Positions 16,711-25,404 of a stretch of DNA of 64,000 nucleotides are shown one piece after another. The position numbers and the translations under genes are program-made. Within the stretch, counting starts at the first letter, position 1; each line of letters opens with the position of its first letter. The notes beneath the pieces were generated by a model, which was given only the letters and a program-made list of their open reading frames with translations, did not search any database and was not told the DNA's origin. The DNA comes from an uncultured Dokdonia sp. (GTDB lineage Bacteria > Bacteroidota > Bacteroidia > Flavobacteriales > Flavobacteriaceae): the NCBI RefSeq assembly GCF_947492535.1, contig NZ_CANLNH010000001.1, positions 186,001-250,000 on the forward strand, given 5' to 3'.

Positions 16711-18225
16711 ATGAAGAAAGCTTTAGTCTCTACATTATTTTTAGTGTTTGTTTTTGCCCCAATAATAGCCCAAGTAGGCATAGGGACAACAACTCCATCT
16801 GCAGGTTCTATGTTAGATATTACATCGGCAGATAAAGGGGTGCTTCTTCCAAGAGTTGATATAGTAGATCTAGCAACAGTAGCTCCTATTATAGGAGGAG
16901 CTACTGTTGGTCTACTAGTTTATAACACAAATACAACTACTGGAGTAGGGTATTATTATTGGGATGGCTCTTCTTGGACTGCTTTATCTGATGCAGCTGT
17001 TAACGAAGATTGGGAATTAATAGGTAATTAAGGTACTACGCCAGGTACATCAGTAGGAGAGAATTATATAGGGACTTCAGATGCTCAAAATCTTATTATA
17101 GCTACAGATGCTACAGAACGAATCCGAGTTTTAAGCGATGGTCGTGTATCTATAAATAACACAACACCAGCTGCTACTAATCTTTTTACAGTTCAGGCTG
17201 CTACAAATGAATCTGCTATTAATGGTTTTTCGTCAGGTACAGGGATTGGAGTTTTTGGAGAAAATACTAGTTCAGGAATTGCAGTATTTGGGAATAATTC
17301 TGGAGGAGGTGATGCATTTGTGGGTCAAACGACGAGTAGTGGTGTATCTAACGCATTATTTGCTATAAATTTAGATACATCAGGAACAGCGATCTTAGGA
17401 GGGAATGGAACAACAACATATGCAATACCTACAGGAGGTTCAGGAGTGTCTGCATCTTCAGGGTCTTTAGGGTTGTTTGCGTATGCAGGGAATGGAACGA
17501 GAGATAATGCAAATTTAGGAAATGCAGCGGCTGAGTTTGATTTAGATGCAGATTTTGATCCTATAACGTCTAATGGAAATAATGCTAATAGAGCTTTTGC
17601 TAAAATAGCAGGTTTTGATAATGTAAGTCCAGATGGTTCTACTGCGGCAGCCGATAGTTACTATGGAGGATATTTTAGTGGAGGTCGTCAAACTGGGAAT
17701 CAAACTTTTGCATATGTAGGTATGCGCTATAGTACTAATAATAGCGGAAATGGAGGAACTGATTACAAAATTATAGGAACAGGTTCAGTTTCTACTATTA
17801 TCAAGGATGAGCAAAATATGCCTAGAGTTATGTTTGCTCCAGAAGCTCCAGAAATTGTATTTCAAGATTATGGAGTAGGGCAACTTGTGAATGGAGAAGC
17901 ACAAATAAAACTAGATGCTGTCTTGAAAAAATCACTACATATAGATGCTGATCATCCTTTAAAAGTATATGTAACACTTGAAGGAGATTGTAATGGAGTT
18001 TATGTGACCAATAAATCTATTGATGGTTTTACAGTGAAAGAACTTAAAAATGGGACAAGCAATGCTGCTTTTTCATGGCAAATAGTTGCTAATAGAGCAG
18101 ACACAAAAGATGCAAACGGACAAGTTATTTCAAAGCATGTAGGCTTACGATTACCTAACGGCCCTAGTTATTTAACGCCAAGACCTTTAAGAAGCAAAAA
18201 GCCAAAGTCAGCGATAAAAAGATAA
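16711..18225 (+). pseudogene. Tail-fibre-like secreted protein, interrupted by an in-frame TAA
   Basis: From the ATG at 16711 the frame encodes a signal peptide (cut near PIIAQ) and the N-terminus VGIGTTTPSAGSMLDI shared with the operon at 3916-8125. It then meets TAA at 17029-17031. The same frame continues open after that stop through GTTPGTSVGENYIGTSDAQ, matching the block that follows this point in intact relatives, and on to a stop at 18223-18225. Without that one codon it would be a 504-codon gene. The C-terminus is a non-S74 domain (QDYGVGQLVNGEAQIKLD). It may be a recent nonsense mutation, a sequencing error or a read-through site. An earlier ATG at 16693 is less likely because it precedes the signal peptide. 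Confidence 0.8.
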
Positions 18226-18290
18226 TTTAAAATCAAGATATTGTGATGTAAGTGATCTGATTTAACTCATTATAGAATATTATATAAACA

Positions 18291-18323
18291 AAAAAACACC
18301 GAAGAAAGGAGTTCGGTGTTTTT
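18291..18323. terminator. Bidirectional terminator
   Basis: AAAAACACCGAA pairs with TTCGGTGTTTTT around GAAAGGAG, with an A run on one side and a T run on the other. It lies between the convergent genes ending at 18225 and 18380. Confidence 0.85.
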
Positions 18324-18379
18324 CGGGATACAACATAAAAGTTGTATCATTTACAGGTCTTATCGTTTAAAAGAGAAGA

Positions 18380-18979
18380 CTATATTTTTTCGCGTGTTAA
18401 ATCCTTATTGTTACTTGCAAGTGCAGGTGGATATACTTCCATGATCTCTTTTACAATTTCTTGAATACGAGCCTCACGTTTGTCTACATTTCCAGAGACT
18501 AAGGATGCAGTTCCTTTACCTTGCCATACCAATTGTTTTTTATCTACATCCAACAGGTCTATGTATAAGATACCTTCTGTACGTTCAGAAATGTTGTTCC
18601 CATAAAAGGCGTTACCGCCCCACCATGGTCCAAATCCGCCCCATCCGAAACCTCCCCAGCCCCAGCCTCCTCTGAAGCCAAAGTTGTTTTGGTATACATT
18701 TACGCGTTTATTTGCTTTTGCAAAAATGCTAACTAGTACTGCGGGATTTTCTGATTTTGTAAATCCTTTTGCTTCCATTTCTTTTTCAATAGCTCTAAGT
18801 ACACGTTTTTTGTCAAGATCAGAAATCTCTGCTTTATCTATACCTGGTTTATAAAAGGCATAGGTTTTATATTCGTTAAAATTGACAGTTTGATCATAAT
18901 CTGATGCGACACGTACAGTGCTGCATGAAGATACAATGAGCATGATGGCTAATAGTGGGAGTAATCGTAATGCTTTCAT
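18380..18979 (-). CDS. DUF4136-type lipoprotein
   Basis: The 199-residue protein has a lipoprotein signal peptide with lipobox VSSC. It then follows the DUF4136 pattern: VASDYDQTVNFNEYKTYAFY, an amphipathic segment VLRAIEKEMEAKGF, and a late ILYIDLLDVDKKQLVWQGKGTA motif. A Gly/Trp-rich insert (GGWGWGGFGWGGFGPWWGG) occupies the middle. It probably sits in the outer membrane facing the periplasm. It lies 18 bp after hutU and is probably co-transcribed with it. No specific function is known. Confidence 0.85.
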   Translation of the reverse strand: MKALRLLPLLAIMLIVSSCSTVRVASDYDQTVNFNEYKTYAFYKPGIDKAEISDLDKKRVLRAIEKEMEAKGFTKSENPAVLVSIFAKANKRVNVYQNNFGFRGGWGWGGFGWGGFGPWWGGNAFYGNNISERTEGILYIDLLDVDKKQLVWQGKGTASLVSGNVDKREARIQEIVKEIMEVYPPALASNNKDLTREKI

Positions 18980-18997
18980 AGATTCCTTTTTTAAGTG

Positions 18998-20980
18998 TTA
19001 TTGTTCAAATAAACGATCTTCTACAATATTTGGTAATGTTACTTTCAAGTCGGGTTGTGATTCCATGGCTCTTTTGATAGCAAAAACAGCACCTTCATTA
19101 CGAGCCCAACTTCGACGTGCAATACCATTATTTACATCCCAGAAAAGCATGGATTGCAAACGTCTTTCAGCTTCATTACTACCATCAAGAACCATACCAA
19201 ACCCGCCATTGATTACTTCACCCCATCCTACACCTCCGCCATTGTGGATGCTCACCCAAGTAGCTCCTCTAAAACTATCGCCAATTACATTGTGTATTGC
19301 CATATCTGCTGTAAAGCGACTACCATCATAAATATTGCTTGTTTCTCTATAAGGTGAATCTGTACCAGATACATCATGATGATCACGTCCTAGAATTACA
19401 TATCCTATGTTGCCTTGAGCAATAGTATCATTAAAGGCTTGCGCAATTTTCATACGCCCTTCTGCATCTGCATACAGGATTCTAGCTTGAGATCCTACTA
19501 CAAGTTTATTTTCTTGAGCGCCTTTAATCCACTGGATATTATCTTGCATTTGCTGCTGAATTTCTTCAGGGGCTTCTTTTGCGAGTTGTTCTAATACATC
19601 ACATGCTATTTGATCAGTTTTCGCTAGATCTTCAGGCTTACCAGAAGCACAAACCCATCTAAAGGGACCGAAACCATAGTCAAAGCACATAGGTCCCATA
19701 ATATCTTGTACGTAGCTTGGATATTTAAAATCAATGCCATTTTCAGCTAGAATATCTGCGCCTGCTCTAGAGCTTTCTAAAAGGAATGCATTCCCGTAGT
19801 CAAAGAAATAAGTACCTTTCTCCGTATGTTTATTAATCGCTGCTGCATGACGGATAAGGGTGCTTTGTACGCTTTCGCGAAAGCGTGCCGGATCTTCTGC
19901 CATACAGGTATTTGCTTCTTCAAAGCTCATTCCTAACGGATAATATCCGCCTGCCCACGGATTATGAAGTGACGTTTGATCACTTCCTATATCGATATGC
20001 AGATGATGTTCGTCAAAGGCTTCCCATACCTCTACTATATTTCCTTGATAGGCGATAGAAACTGTTTCTTTAGCTGCTTTTGCTTTCTGAACTTTAGCTA
20101 CAAGTGCTGTAGTATCTGTGATTACTTCATCTACCCATCCTTGAGAATGTCTTGTATGAACCGCTTTGGGATTTACTTCAGCACACACAGTAATACATCC
20201 AGAAATGTTTCCCGCTTTGGGTTGCGCGCCACTCATACCTCCTAAGCCTGAAGTAACAAAAAGCCCTCCTTTAGGTGATTTTTTTATTTTTCGAAATGCG
20301 TTAAGTACAGTAATGGTTGTTCCATGTACAATTCCTTGCGGACCGATATACATATAACTTCCTGCAGTCATTTGCCCGTATTGCGTAACTCCTAGCGCAT
20401 TAAACTTTTCCCAATCATCAGGTTGCGAGTAATTAGGAATCATCATCCCGTTTGTGACGACGACTCTTGGAGCATCTTTGTGAGAAGGGAATAATCCCAT
20501 AGGATGCCCAGAATACATCACTAGCGTCTGATGGTCATTCATCTGAGCTAAATACTGCATGGTAAGCAGGTATTGTGCCCAATTTGAAAATACACCTCCA
20601 TTACCACCATACGTGATAAGCTCATGGGGGTGTTGCGCTACGGCATAATCAAGATTGTTCTGGATCATTAGCATGATAGCAGCAGCTTGCTTAGATTGCG
20701 CAGGATATTCTTCTATAGGACGTGCATATATTTTATACTCAGGTCTAAAACGATACATATAAATACGTCCATACGTGTCTAACTCTTCTTTAAATTCTGG
20801 AAGTAGTGTTGCATGATGTTTGGGATCAAAGTAGCGTAATGCATTACGCAATGCTAATTCTTTCTCTGCTGGAGAAAGGATTTCTTTACGCTTAGGCGCA
20901 TGATTTATAGAAGGATCGTATGTTTTTTTAGCGGGGAGTTCGTTAGGAATTCCTTGAAGTATGTGTTCTTGAAAAGTCAT
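18998..20980 (-). CDS. hutU: Urocanate hydratase
   Basis: Urocanase converts urocanate to imidazolone propionate in histidine breakdown with tightly bound NAD+. The 660-residue protein has the expected blocks: ITYGGNGGVFSNWAQY, MYSGHPMGLFP, the NAD-binding GLGGMSGAQPKAG, DQTSLHNPWAGGYYP, and FRWVCASGKPEDL followed by GRDHHDVSGTDSPYRET. It is about 100 residues longer than the Pseudomonas enzyme (about 556) and resembles the longer form common in Bacteroidota and eukaryotes. The other hut genes are not in the window. A palindrome encodes RFRESV around the middle (DPARFRESVQST). Confidence 0.95.
   Translation of the reverse strand: MTFQEHILQGIPNELPAKKTYDPSINHAPKRKEILSPAEKELALRNALRYFDPKHHATLLPEFKEELDTYGRIYMYRFRPEYKIYARPIEEYPAQSKQAAAIMLMIQNNLDYAVAQHPHELITYGGNGGVFSNWAQYLLTMQYLAQMNDHQTLVMYSGHPMGLFPSHKDAPRVVVTNGMMIPNYSQPDDWEKFNALGVTQYGQMTAGSYMYIGPQGIVHGTTITVLNAFRKIKKSPKGGLFVTSGLGGMSGAQPKAGNISGCITVCAEVNPKAVHTRHSQGWVDEVITDTTALVAKVQKAKAAKETVSIAYQGNIVEVWEAFDEHHLHIDIGSDQTSLHNPWAGGYYPLGMSFEEANTCMAEDPARFRESVQSTLIRHAAAINKHTEKGTYFFDYGNAFLLESSRAGADILAENGIDFKYPSYVQDIMGPMCFDYGFGPFRWVCASGKPEDLAKTDQIACDVLEQLAKEAPEEIQQQMQDNIQWIKGAQENKLVVGSQARILYADAEGRMKIAQAFNDTIAQGNIGYVILGRDHHDVSGTDSPYRETSNIYDGSRFTADMAIHNVIGDSFRGATWVSIHNGGGVGWGEVINGGFGMVLDGSNEAERRLQSMLFWDVNNGIARRSWARNEGAVFAIKRAMESQPDLKVTLPNIVEDRLFEQ
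19868..19886. repeat. Short palindrome inside hutU (reads RFRES)
   Basis: TACGCTTTCGCGAAAGCGT is in frame in hutU. Confidence 0.9.
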
Positions 20981-21097
20981 GTGTTGGTTTTTAAAATGAT
21001 ACTGATTTTAATCGGTGTATGTTTTAAAAATCAAGGATACCTCATATTAGCTCTATGATGGATCGTAGAAATACAGGTGCGATATGATACAATCGTA

Positions 21098-21295
<198 letters not shown>

Positions 21296-21370
21296 TTACA
21301 AATATACTAAGACTGTATGATGATTGCTATATATGGTTGTTAATAGATTGGTAGATAATTACTCTGAGGT

Positions 21371-21736
21371 TTGGTTTTGATTACTAAGATTATAGCGTAC
21401 TTTTGGGCTGTGTTTTTGATTGTAAATAAATACTTGTTGAGAAAACGTTTTGTGGGGCTTACACTATGGCCTTTTATTATTATGAAGCGTGTGGAGTTAA
21501 AAGATGATGTAGTCTTTATTAACCATGAGCGTATTCATTTGCGTCAGCAATTAGAAATGCTTGTACTTCCTTTTTTTATTTGGTATGTACTAGAATATAG
21601 TATACGATTAGTACAATATAAAAATAGTTATAAAGCATATAGTAATATCTCCTTTGAAAGGGAAGCATACCAAAATGAGGGTAATCTTGATTACTTAGAG
21701 CGTAGATCTCGTTGGTCTTTTATAAAATATCTTTGA
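21371..21736 (+). CDS. Conserved membrane protein with HERIH motif
   Basis: The protein has about 120 residues, with an N-terminal hydrophobic segment (IIAYFWAVFLIV), the sequence NHERIHLRQQLEMLVLPFFIWYVLEY, and the tail SFEREAYQNEGNLDYLERR. HERIH matches the HExxH zinc motif, with a downstream Glu in FEREAY. This is the arrangement of a small membrane metallopeptidase-like family I recall from Flavobacteria. No function is proven. The only upstream start is a TTG at 21371; GTG and TTG codons nearby make the exact start uncertain. Confidence 0.7.
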   Translation: MVLITKIIAYFWAVFLIVNKYLLRKRFVGLTLWPFIIMKRVELKDDVVFINHERIHLRQQLEMLVLPFFIWYVLEYSIRLVQYKNSYKAYSNISFEREAYQNEGNLDYLERRSRWSFIKYL

Positions 21737-21750
21737 ATAGATTAAGAAAC

Positions 21751-21758
21751 TATCTTTA
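21751..21758 (+). promoter_or_regulatory. Possible -7 box before the ACC deaminase-like gene
   Basis: TATCTTTA, one base off TAnnTTTG, lies 10 bases before the GTG start at 21769. If used, the transcript leader would be only a few bases long. Confidence 0.35.
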
Positions 21759-21768
21759 CTTTTAGATT

Positions 21769-22680
21769 GTGATTATAACATCTCAAAATCAAGCCATATC
21801 ATTACCTCATAATATACGTTTGTACCTTAAGCGAGAAGATCTTATTCATCCACATATTTCAGGTAATAAGTATAGGAAGCTTAAATATAATATCGCTTTC
21901 GCGAAAGCAAATAATTATAAAACCCTACTCACGTTTGGTGGTGCATATTCTAATCATATCGCCGCTACTGCAGCAGCAGGAAAAGCGTATAACTTTAGTA
22001 CTATAGGCATTATACGTGGTGATGAGCTAGAAAAAGAATTAGATAAAAACCTTTTAGAAAATAAAACCTTAAAACAAGCTGCTGTTGATGGAATGAAATT
22101 TAAATTCATATCAAGAGCATTATATAAGCAAAAAGAAGAAGAACAATTTCTAGCGACACTTAAAAAAGAGTTTCCTGAAGCGTATATCTTACCAGAAGGC
22201 GGAACCAATAATCTTGCTATAAAAGGGTGTGAAGAAATACTAACGCCATCAGATCTTTCGTTTGACTATGTGTGTTGTGCAGTAGGAACAGGAGGAACGA
22301 TATCGGGTATTATAAATGCATCTGCTGCTTCTCAAAGAGTACTTGGGTTTCCGGCATTGAAAGGTGATTTTCTAACGGATGAAATACAGAAACTTGTAAC
22401 AAAATCCAACTGGACGTTAGCAAAGGAGTATCATTTTAATGGGTATGCTAAAGTACCAGAAACCCTTGTGAAGTTTATGAATGGGTTTAAAAAATCACAT
22501 CAAATAGTGCTTGATCCAATATATACTGGGAAAATGATGTATGGGATTTTTGACCTCATATCAAAAGGATTTTTCCCGCAAAATTCTCGTATTTTAGCAA
22601 TTCATACAGGAGGCCTTCAGGGCATTGATGGTGTAAATAAAAAGCTCCTTAAAAAAGGACTTCAAACGATAGATATATAA
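21769..22680 (+). CDS. 1-aminocyclopropane-1-carboxylate deaminase / D-cysteine desulfhydrase family protein
   Basis: This 303-residue PLP enzyme of the tryptophan synthase beta fold has LKREDLIHPHISGNKYRKLKYN with the PLP lysine at about residue 34, the loop FGGAYSNHIAATA, and the phosphate-binding loop GTGGTISG. The family includes ACC deaminase and D-cysteine desulfhydrase; the sequence alone does not decide the substrate. It starts with GTG. The next gene begins 2 bp after its stop, so it is co-transcribed with the glucosaminidase and hemL. A palindrome encodes AFAKAN near residues 43-48. Confidence 0.87.
   Translation: MIITSQNQAISLPHNIRLYLKREDLIHPHISGNKYRKLKYNIAFAKANNYKTLLTFGGAYSNHIAATAAAGKAYNFSTIGIIRGDELEKELDKNLLENKTLKQAAVDGMKFKFISRALYKQKEEEQFLATLKKEFPEAYILPEGGTNNLAIKGCEEILTPSDLSFDYVCCAVGTGGTISGIINASAASQRVLGFPALKGDFLTDEIQKLVTKSNWTLAKEYHFNGYAKVPETLVKFMNGFKKSHQIVLDPIYTGKMMYGIFDLISKGFFPQNSRILAIHTGGLQGIDGVNKKLLKKGLQTIDI
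21894..21908. repeat. Short palindrome inside the ACC deaminase-like gene (reads AFAKA)
   Basis: CGCTTTCGCGAAAGC is in frame in a helix that normally varies among family members. Confidence 0.88.
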
Positions 22681-22682
22681 AA

Positions 22683-23498
22683 ATGATAAGACGAATTGTA
22701 CTTTTGTTTGTGATAGGATTAGTACTTGGAAGTTGTGGTTCTTCAAAAAGAACAACTCGTAAAGTAACTCCTAAAAAAGAACGAGAAGAACGAGTAGATA
22801 CTCGTCCCAATGATGATACGCCTAAAGAAGAAGAGAAGGTTGTTAATCCTGTTCCTAAAACAGGAGTAGATGGATATATAGAAACCTATGTTGATATTGC
22901 GCAAGAAGAAATGCGCCAATATGGAATACCAGCAAGTATCACATTAGCACAAGGAATATTAGAATCGGGTGCAGGAGATGGCGAATTGGTGCGAAAAGCT
23001 AATAATCACTTTGGAATCAAATGTCATGATTGGAAAGGCGCAAGAGTATATCATGATGATGATGAAAAAGGAGAATGTTTTAGGAAATATAGCCTAGCAA
23101 AATATTCATTTAGAGATCATTCTTTATTCTTGACAAATAGAGGGAGATATTCTAGTCTTTTTAAATTGCCTAAAGATGATTATAAAGGATGGGCAAAAGG
23201 ATTACGCGCTGCAGGGTATGCTACAGATAAGAAATATCCAGATAAACTGATATCCCTTATAGAACGTTATAAACTATATCGTTATGATGGAGAAGTCCTT
23301 GGTAAAAAAGAAAAAGATTTTAAAAAAGTAACAGATAGAAAAAACCAACATACGGTAGAAAAAGGCGAAACATTATATCGCATTGCTAAAAAGTATAAAA
23401 TTACTGTAGAAGATCTTAAAAAATATAATGGACTTGAAAGTAATGAGATTTTTGTAGGGCAAGTGCTGTATGTAGAACCATTTGATAGAGGATATTAA
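22683..23498 (+). CDS. Lipoprotein glucosaminidase with LysM domain
   Basis: The 271-residue protein has a lipoprotein signal peptide (lipobox LGSC), a charged low-complexity linker, and a glucosaminidase domain (residues about 60-195: PASITLAQGILESGAGDGE with the catalytic Glu, NNHFGIKCHDW, YSSLFKLPKDDYKGWAKGL). A LysM peptidoglycan-binding domain ends the protein (HTVEKGETLYRIAKKYKI). It should cut N-acetylglucosamine bonds in peptidoglycan from the outer or inner membrane. It sits in a tight operon between the ACC deaminase-like gene (2 bp) and hemL (3 bp). Confidence 0.92.
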   Translation: MIRRIVLLFVIGLVLGSCGSSKRTTRKVTPKKEREERVDTRPNDDTPKEEEKVVNPVPKTGVDGYIETYVDIAQEEMRQYGIPASITLAQGILESGAGDGELVRKANNHFGIKCHDWKGARVYHDDDEKGECFRKYSLAKYSFRDHSLFLTNRGRYSSLFKLPKDDYKGWAKGLRAAGYATDKKYPDKLISLIERYKLYRYDGEVLGKKEKDFKKVTDRKNQHTVEKGETLYRIAKKYKITVEDLKKYNGLESNEIFVGQVLYVEPFDRGY

Positions 23499-23501
23499 TT
23501 T

Positions 23502-24788
23502 ATGATATATAAAAGAAGTAGCGCATTATTTGTAGAAGCGCAAACTGTGATTCCTGGTGGCGTGAATAGTCCAGTAAGAGCATTTAAATCAGTAGGAGGA
23601 GATCCTATTTTTGTAAAAGAAGCTAAAGGAGCATATCTCTATGATGAAGATGGAAGGACACTTATAGATTATATCAATTCTTGGGGTCCTATGATCTTAG
23701 GGCATGCCTATCAACCTGTAGTAGATGCTGTAGTAAATAAAGCTCAAAAAGGAACTTCTTTTGGAATGCCTACAGAAATTGAAACAGATATAGCAAAACT
23801 AGCTATAGAAATGGTGCCTGATATTGATAAAATACGTTTTGTAAATAGCGGTACAGAAGCCTGCATGAGTGCTATACGTCTTGCAAGAGGATTTACAGAC
23901 AGAGAAAAGATTATAAAATTTTCAGGATGTTATCATGGGCATTCAGATTCTTTTCTGATCCAAGCGGGTAGTGGAGCGGTTACTTTTGGAACCCCTAATA
24001 GTCCTGGAGTTACTAAAGGTACAGCTAAAGATACTTTACTTGCTGACTATAATAATTTAGATCAAATAGAAGCACTTTTTAAAGCAAATCCCAATGAGAT
24101 TGCAGCAATCATTGTAGAGCCTGTAGCAGGAAATATGGGATGCATACCTCCTAAAAATGGATTTTTAGAAGGGTTGAGAACATTGTGTGATCAGAATAAT
24201 GCATTGCTCATTTTTGATGAAGTGATGACTGGTTTTCGATTGGCTAAAGGAGGTGTTCAAGAACTTAAGAACGTAAGAGCAGATATTGTCACTTTTGGAA
24301 AAGTAATAGGAGGTGGATTGCCAGTTGGCGCGTTTGCTGCTCGTAATGAAATTATGAATCATTTGGCGCCTCTAGGACCAGTGTATCAAGCTGGAACATT
24401 AAGCGGGAATCCTTTAGCAATGGCAGCAGGTCTAGCAATGCTTACAGAGATCAATAACGATGAAAAACTCTTTGCGCGTTTAGAGGAAAAAACGGCATAT
24501 CTTCATAAAGGTATTGCTGAAGCACTAACGTCTCATGGAGTAGTTCACACTATTAATCGTGTGGGTTCTATGATTTCTGTTCATTTTGCTGAAGATGAAG
24601 TGGTTGATTTTAAAACAGCTGCATTAGGGGATAATGAAACCTTTAAGAAATTCTTTCACGGTTTATTAGCCGAAGGGATATATATAGCACCTAGTGCTTA
24701 TGAGACTTGGTTTATTACCGATGCGTTGACATATAAAGATTTAGATACAACAATACATGCTGTACATAAAGTAGCGAGTACTTTGTAA
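23502..24788 (+). CDS. hemL: Glutamate-1-semialdehyde 2,1-aminomutase
   Basis: HemL converts glutamate-1-semialdehyde to 5-aminolevulinate in C5-pathway haem synthesis. The 428-residue protein has [32 protein letters not shown], the PLP-binding lysine at 267 in [15 protein letters not shown], and [16 protein letters not shown], all diagnostic for HemL rather than other class III aminotransferases. Length is normal. It is third in the operon and is followed by a strong hairpin terminator. Confidence 0.97.
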   Translation: MIYKRSSALFVEAQTVIPGGVNSPVRAFKSVGGDPIFVKEAKGAYLYDEDGRTLIDYINSWGPMILGHAYQPVVDAVVNKAQKGTSFGMPTEIETDIAKLAIEMVPDIDKIRFVNSGTEACMSAIRLARGFTDREKIIKFSGCYHGHSDSFLIQAGSGAVTFGTPNSPGVTKGTAKDTLLADYNNLDQIEALFKANPNEIAAIIVEPVAGNMGCIPPKNGFLEGLRTLCDQNNALLIFDEVMTGFRLAKGGVQELKNVRADIVTFGKVIGGGLPVGAFAARNEIMNHLAPLGPVYQAGTLSGNPLAMAAGLAMLTEINNDEKLFARLEEKTAYLHKGIAEALTSHGVVHTINRVGSMISVHFAEDEVVDFKTAALGDNETFKKFFHGLLAEGIYIAPSAYETWFITDALTYKDLDTTIHAVHKVASTL

Positions 24789-24805
24789 AATAGGATATAA
24801 AAACA

Positions 24806-24835
24806 AAAGGAGAGATTTTATAAAATCTCTCCTTT
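24806..24835. terminator. Bidirectional terminator
   Basis: AAAGGAGAGATTTTA pairs perfectly with TAAAATCTCTCCTTT between the convergent hemL and the gene at 24854-25264. Confidence 0.85.
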
Positions 24836-24853
24836 CTTCATACAACATCTGCG

Positions 24854-25264
24854 CTACCTTCTTCTGTGGTGTTTCTTTTTTCTTTTTTGCTTCTTTTTGT
24901 GTGCCATTTTACGCCATTGTTCAAACTGATCTGCGGTTAAGACTGCTTTCATTTCTTTTTGAATAGCAATCCTATTGTCGAGCTTTTTAGTTTCTAATTC
25001 AAAGCGTTGTTCTTTAGTTAATTCAGGACGACCTTCTTTTTTTCGTTCTGCCATAAAAGCCTTCCTTTTCTTTGCTTGCTCTAACTGGATAGTATAAATT
25101 TTACTTGCTTGTTGATCATTTAAATCTAAGGCAAGTGTCATCTTTTTTGTTTGTATAGTGGCTTGCTGTTCTGCACTTAATTGCATTCTACCTCCATCAC
25201 GACCTCTTTGAGCACTAACTGTTATTGTCATACAGAGAACAACCATTGTTAAAATATGTTTCAT
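24854..25264 (-). CDS. Small secreted LTXXQ/Spy-like helical protein
   Basis: The 136-residue protein has a signal peptide (cut near TVSAQ) and a charged all-helical body: LSAEQQATIQTKKMTLALDLNDQQASKIY, then LTKEQRFELETKKLD, then VLTADQFEQW. The repeated LTxxQ-like motifs resemble Spy/CpxP periplasmic proteins and DUF4890-type proteins of Bacteroidota. The C-terminus is a Lys/Arg/His-rich tail. It probably acts in the periplasm as a chaperone-like or envelope-stress protein; this is inferred. Confidence 0.75.
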   Translation of the reverse strand: MKHILTMVVLCMTITVSAQRGRDGGRMQLSAEQQATIQTKKMTLALDLNDQQASKIYTIQLEQAKKRKAFMAERKKEGRPELTKEQRFELETKKLDNRIAIQKEMKAVLTADQFEQWRKMAHKKKQKRKKKHHRRR

Positions 25265-25354
25265 TTTTTTAAATATGTTTTGTTATGCTAGTATGACCTT
25301 ATGTTCTTCATAAGGTTTAAACGGGTGCGTATAATTAACGTATCCTTAAGAAAA

Positions 25355-25377
25355 AAGCCCTCCAGAATGGAGGGCTT
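25355..25377 (-). terminator. Terminator of the metalloprotease gene
   Basis: AAGCCCTCC-AGAAT-GGAGGGCTT, with an A run on the plus strand (T run on the minus strand), lies 28 bases beyond the metalloprotease stop. Confidence 0.85.
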
Positions 25378-25404
25378 CATATAATACAAAAAATGTATAT
25401 GGTA

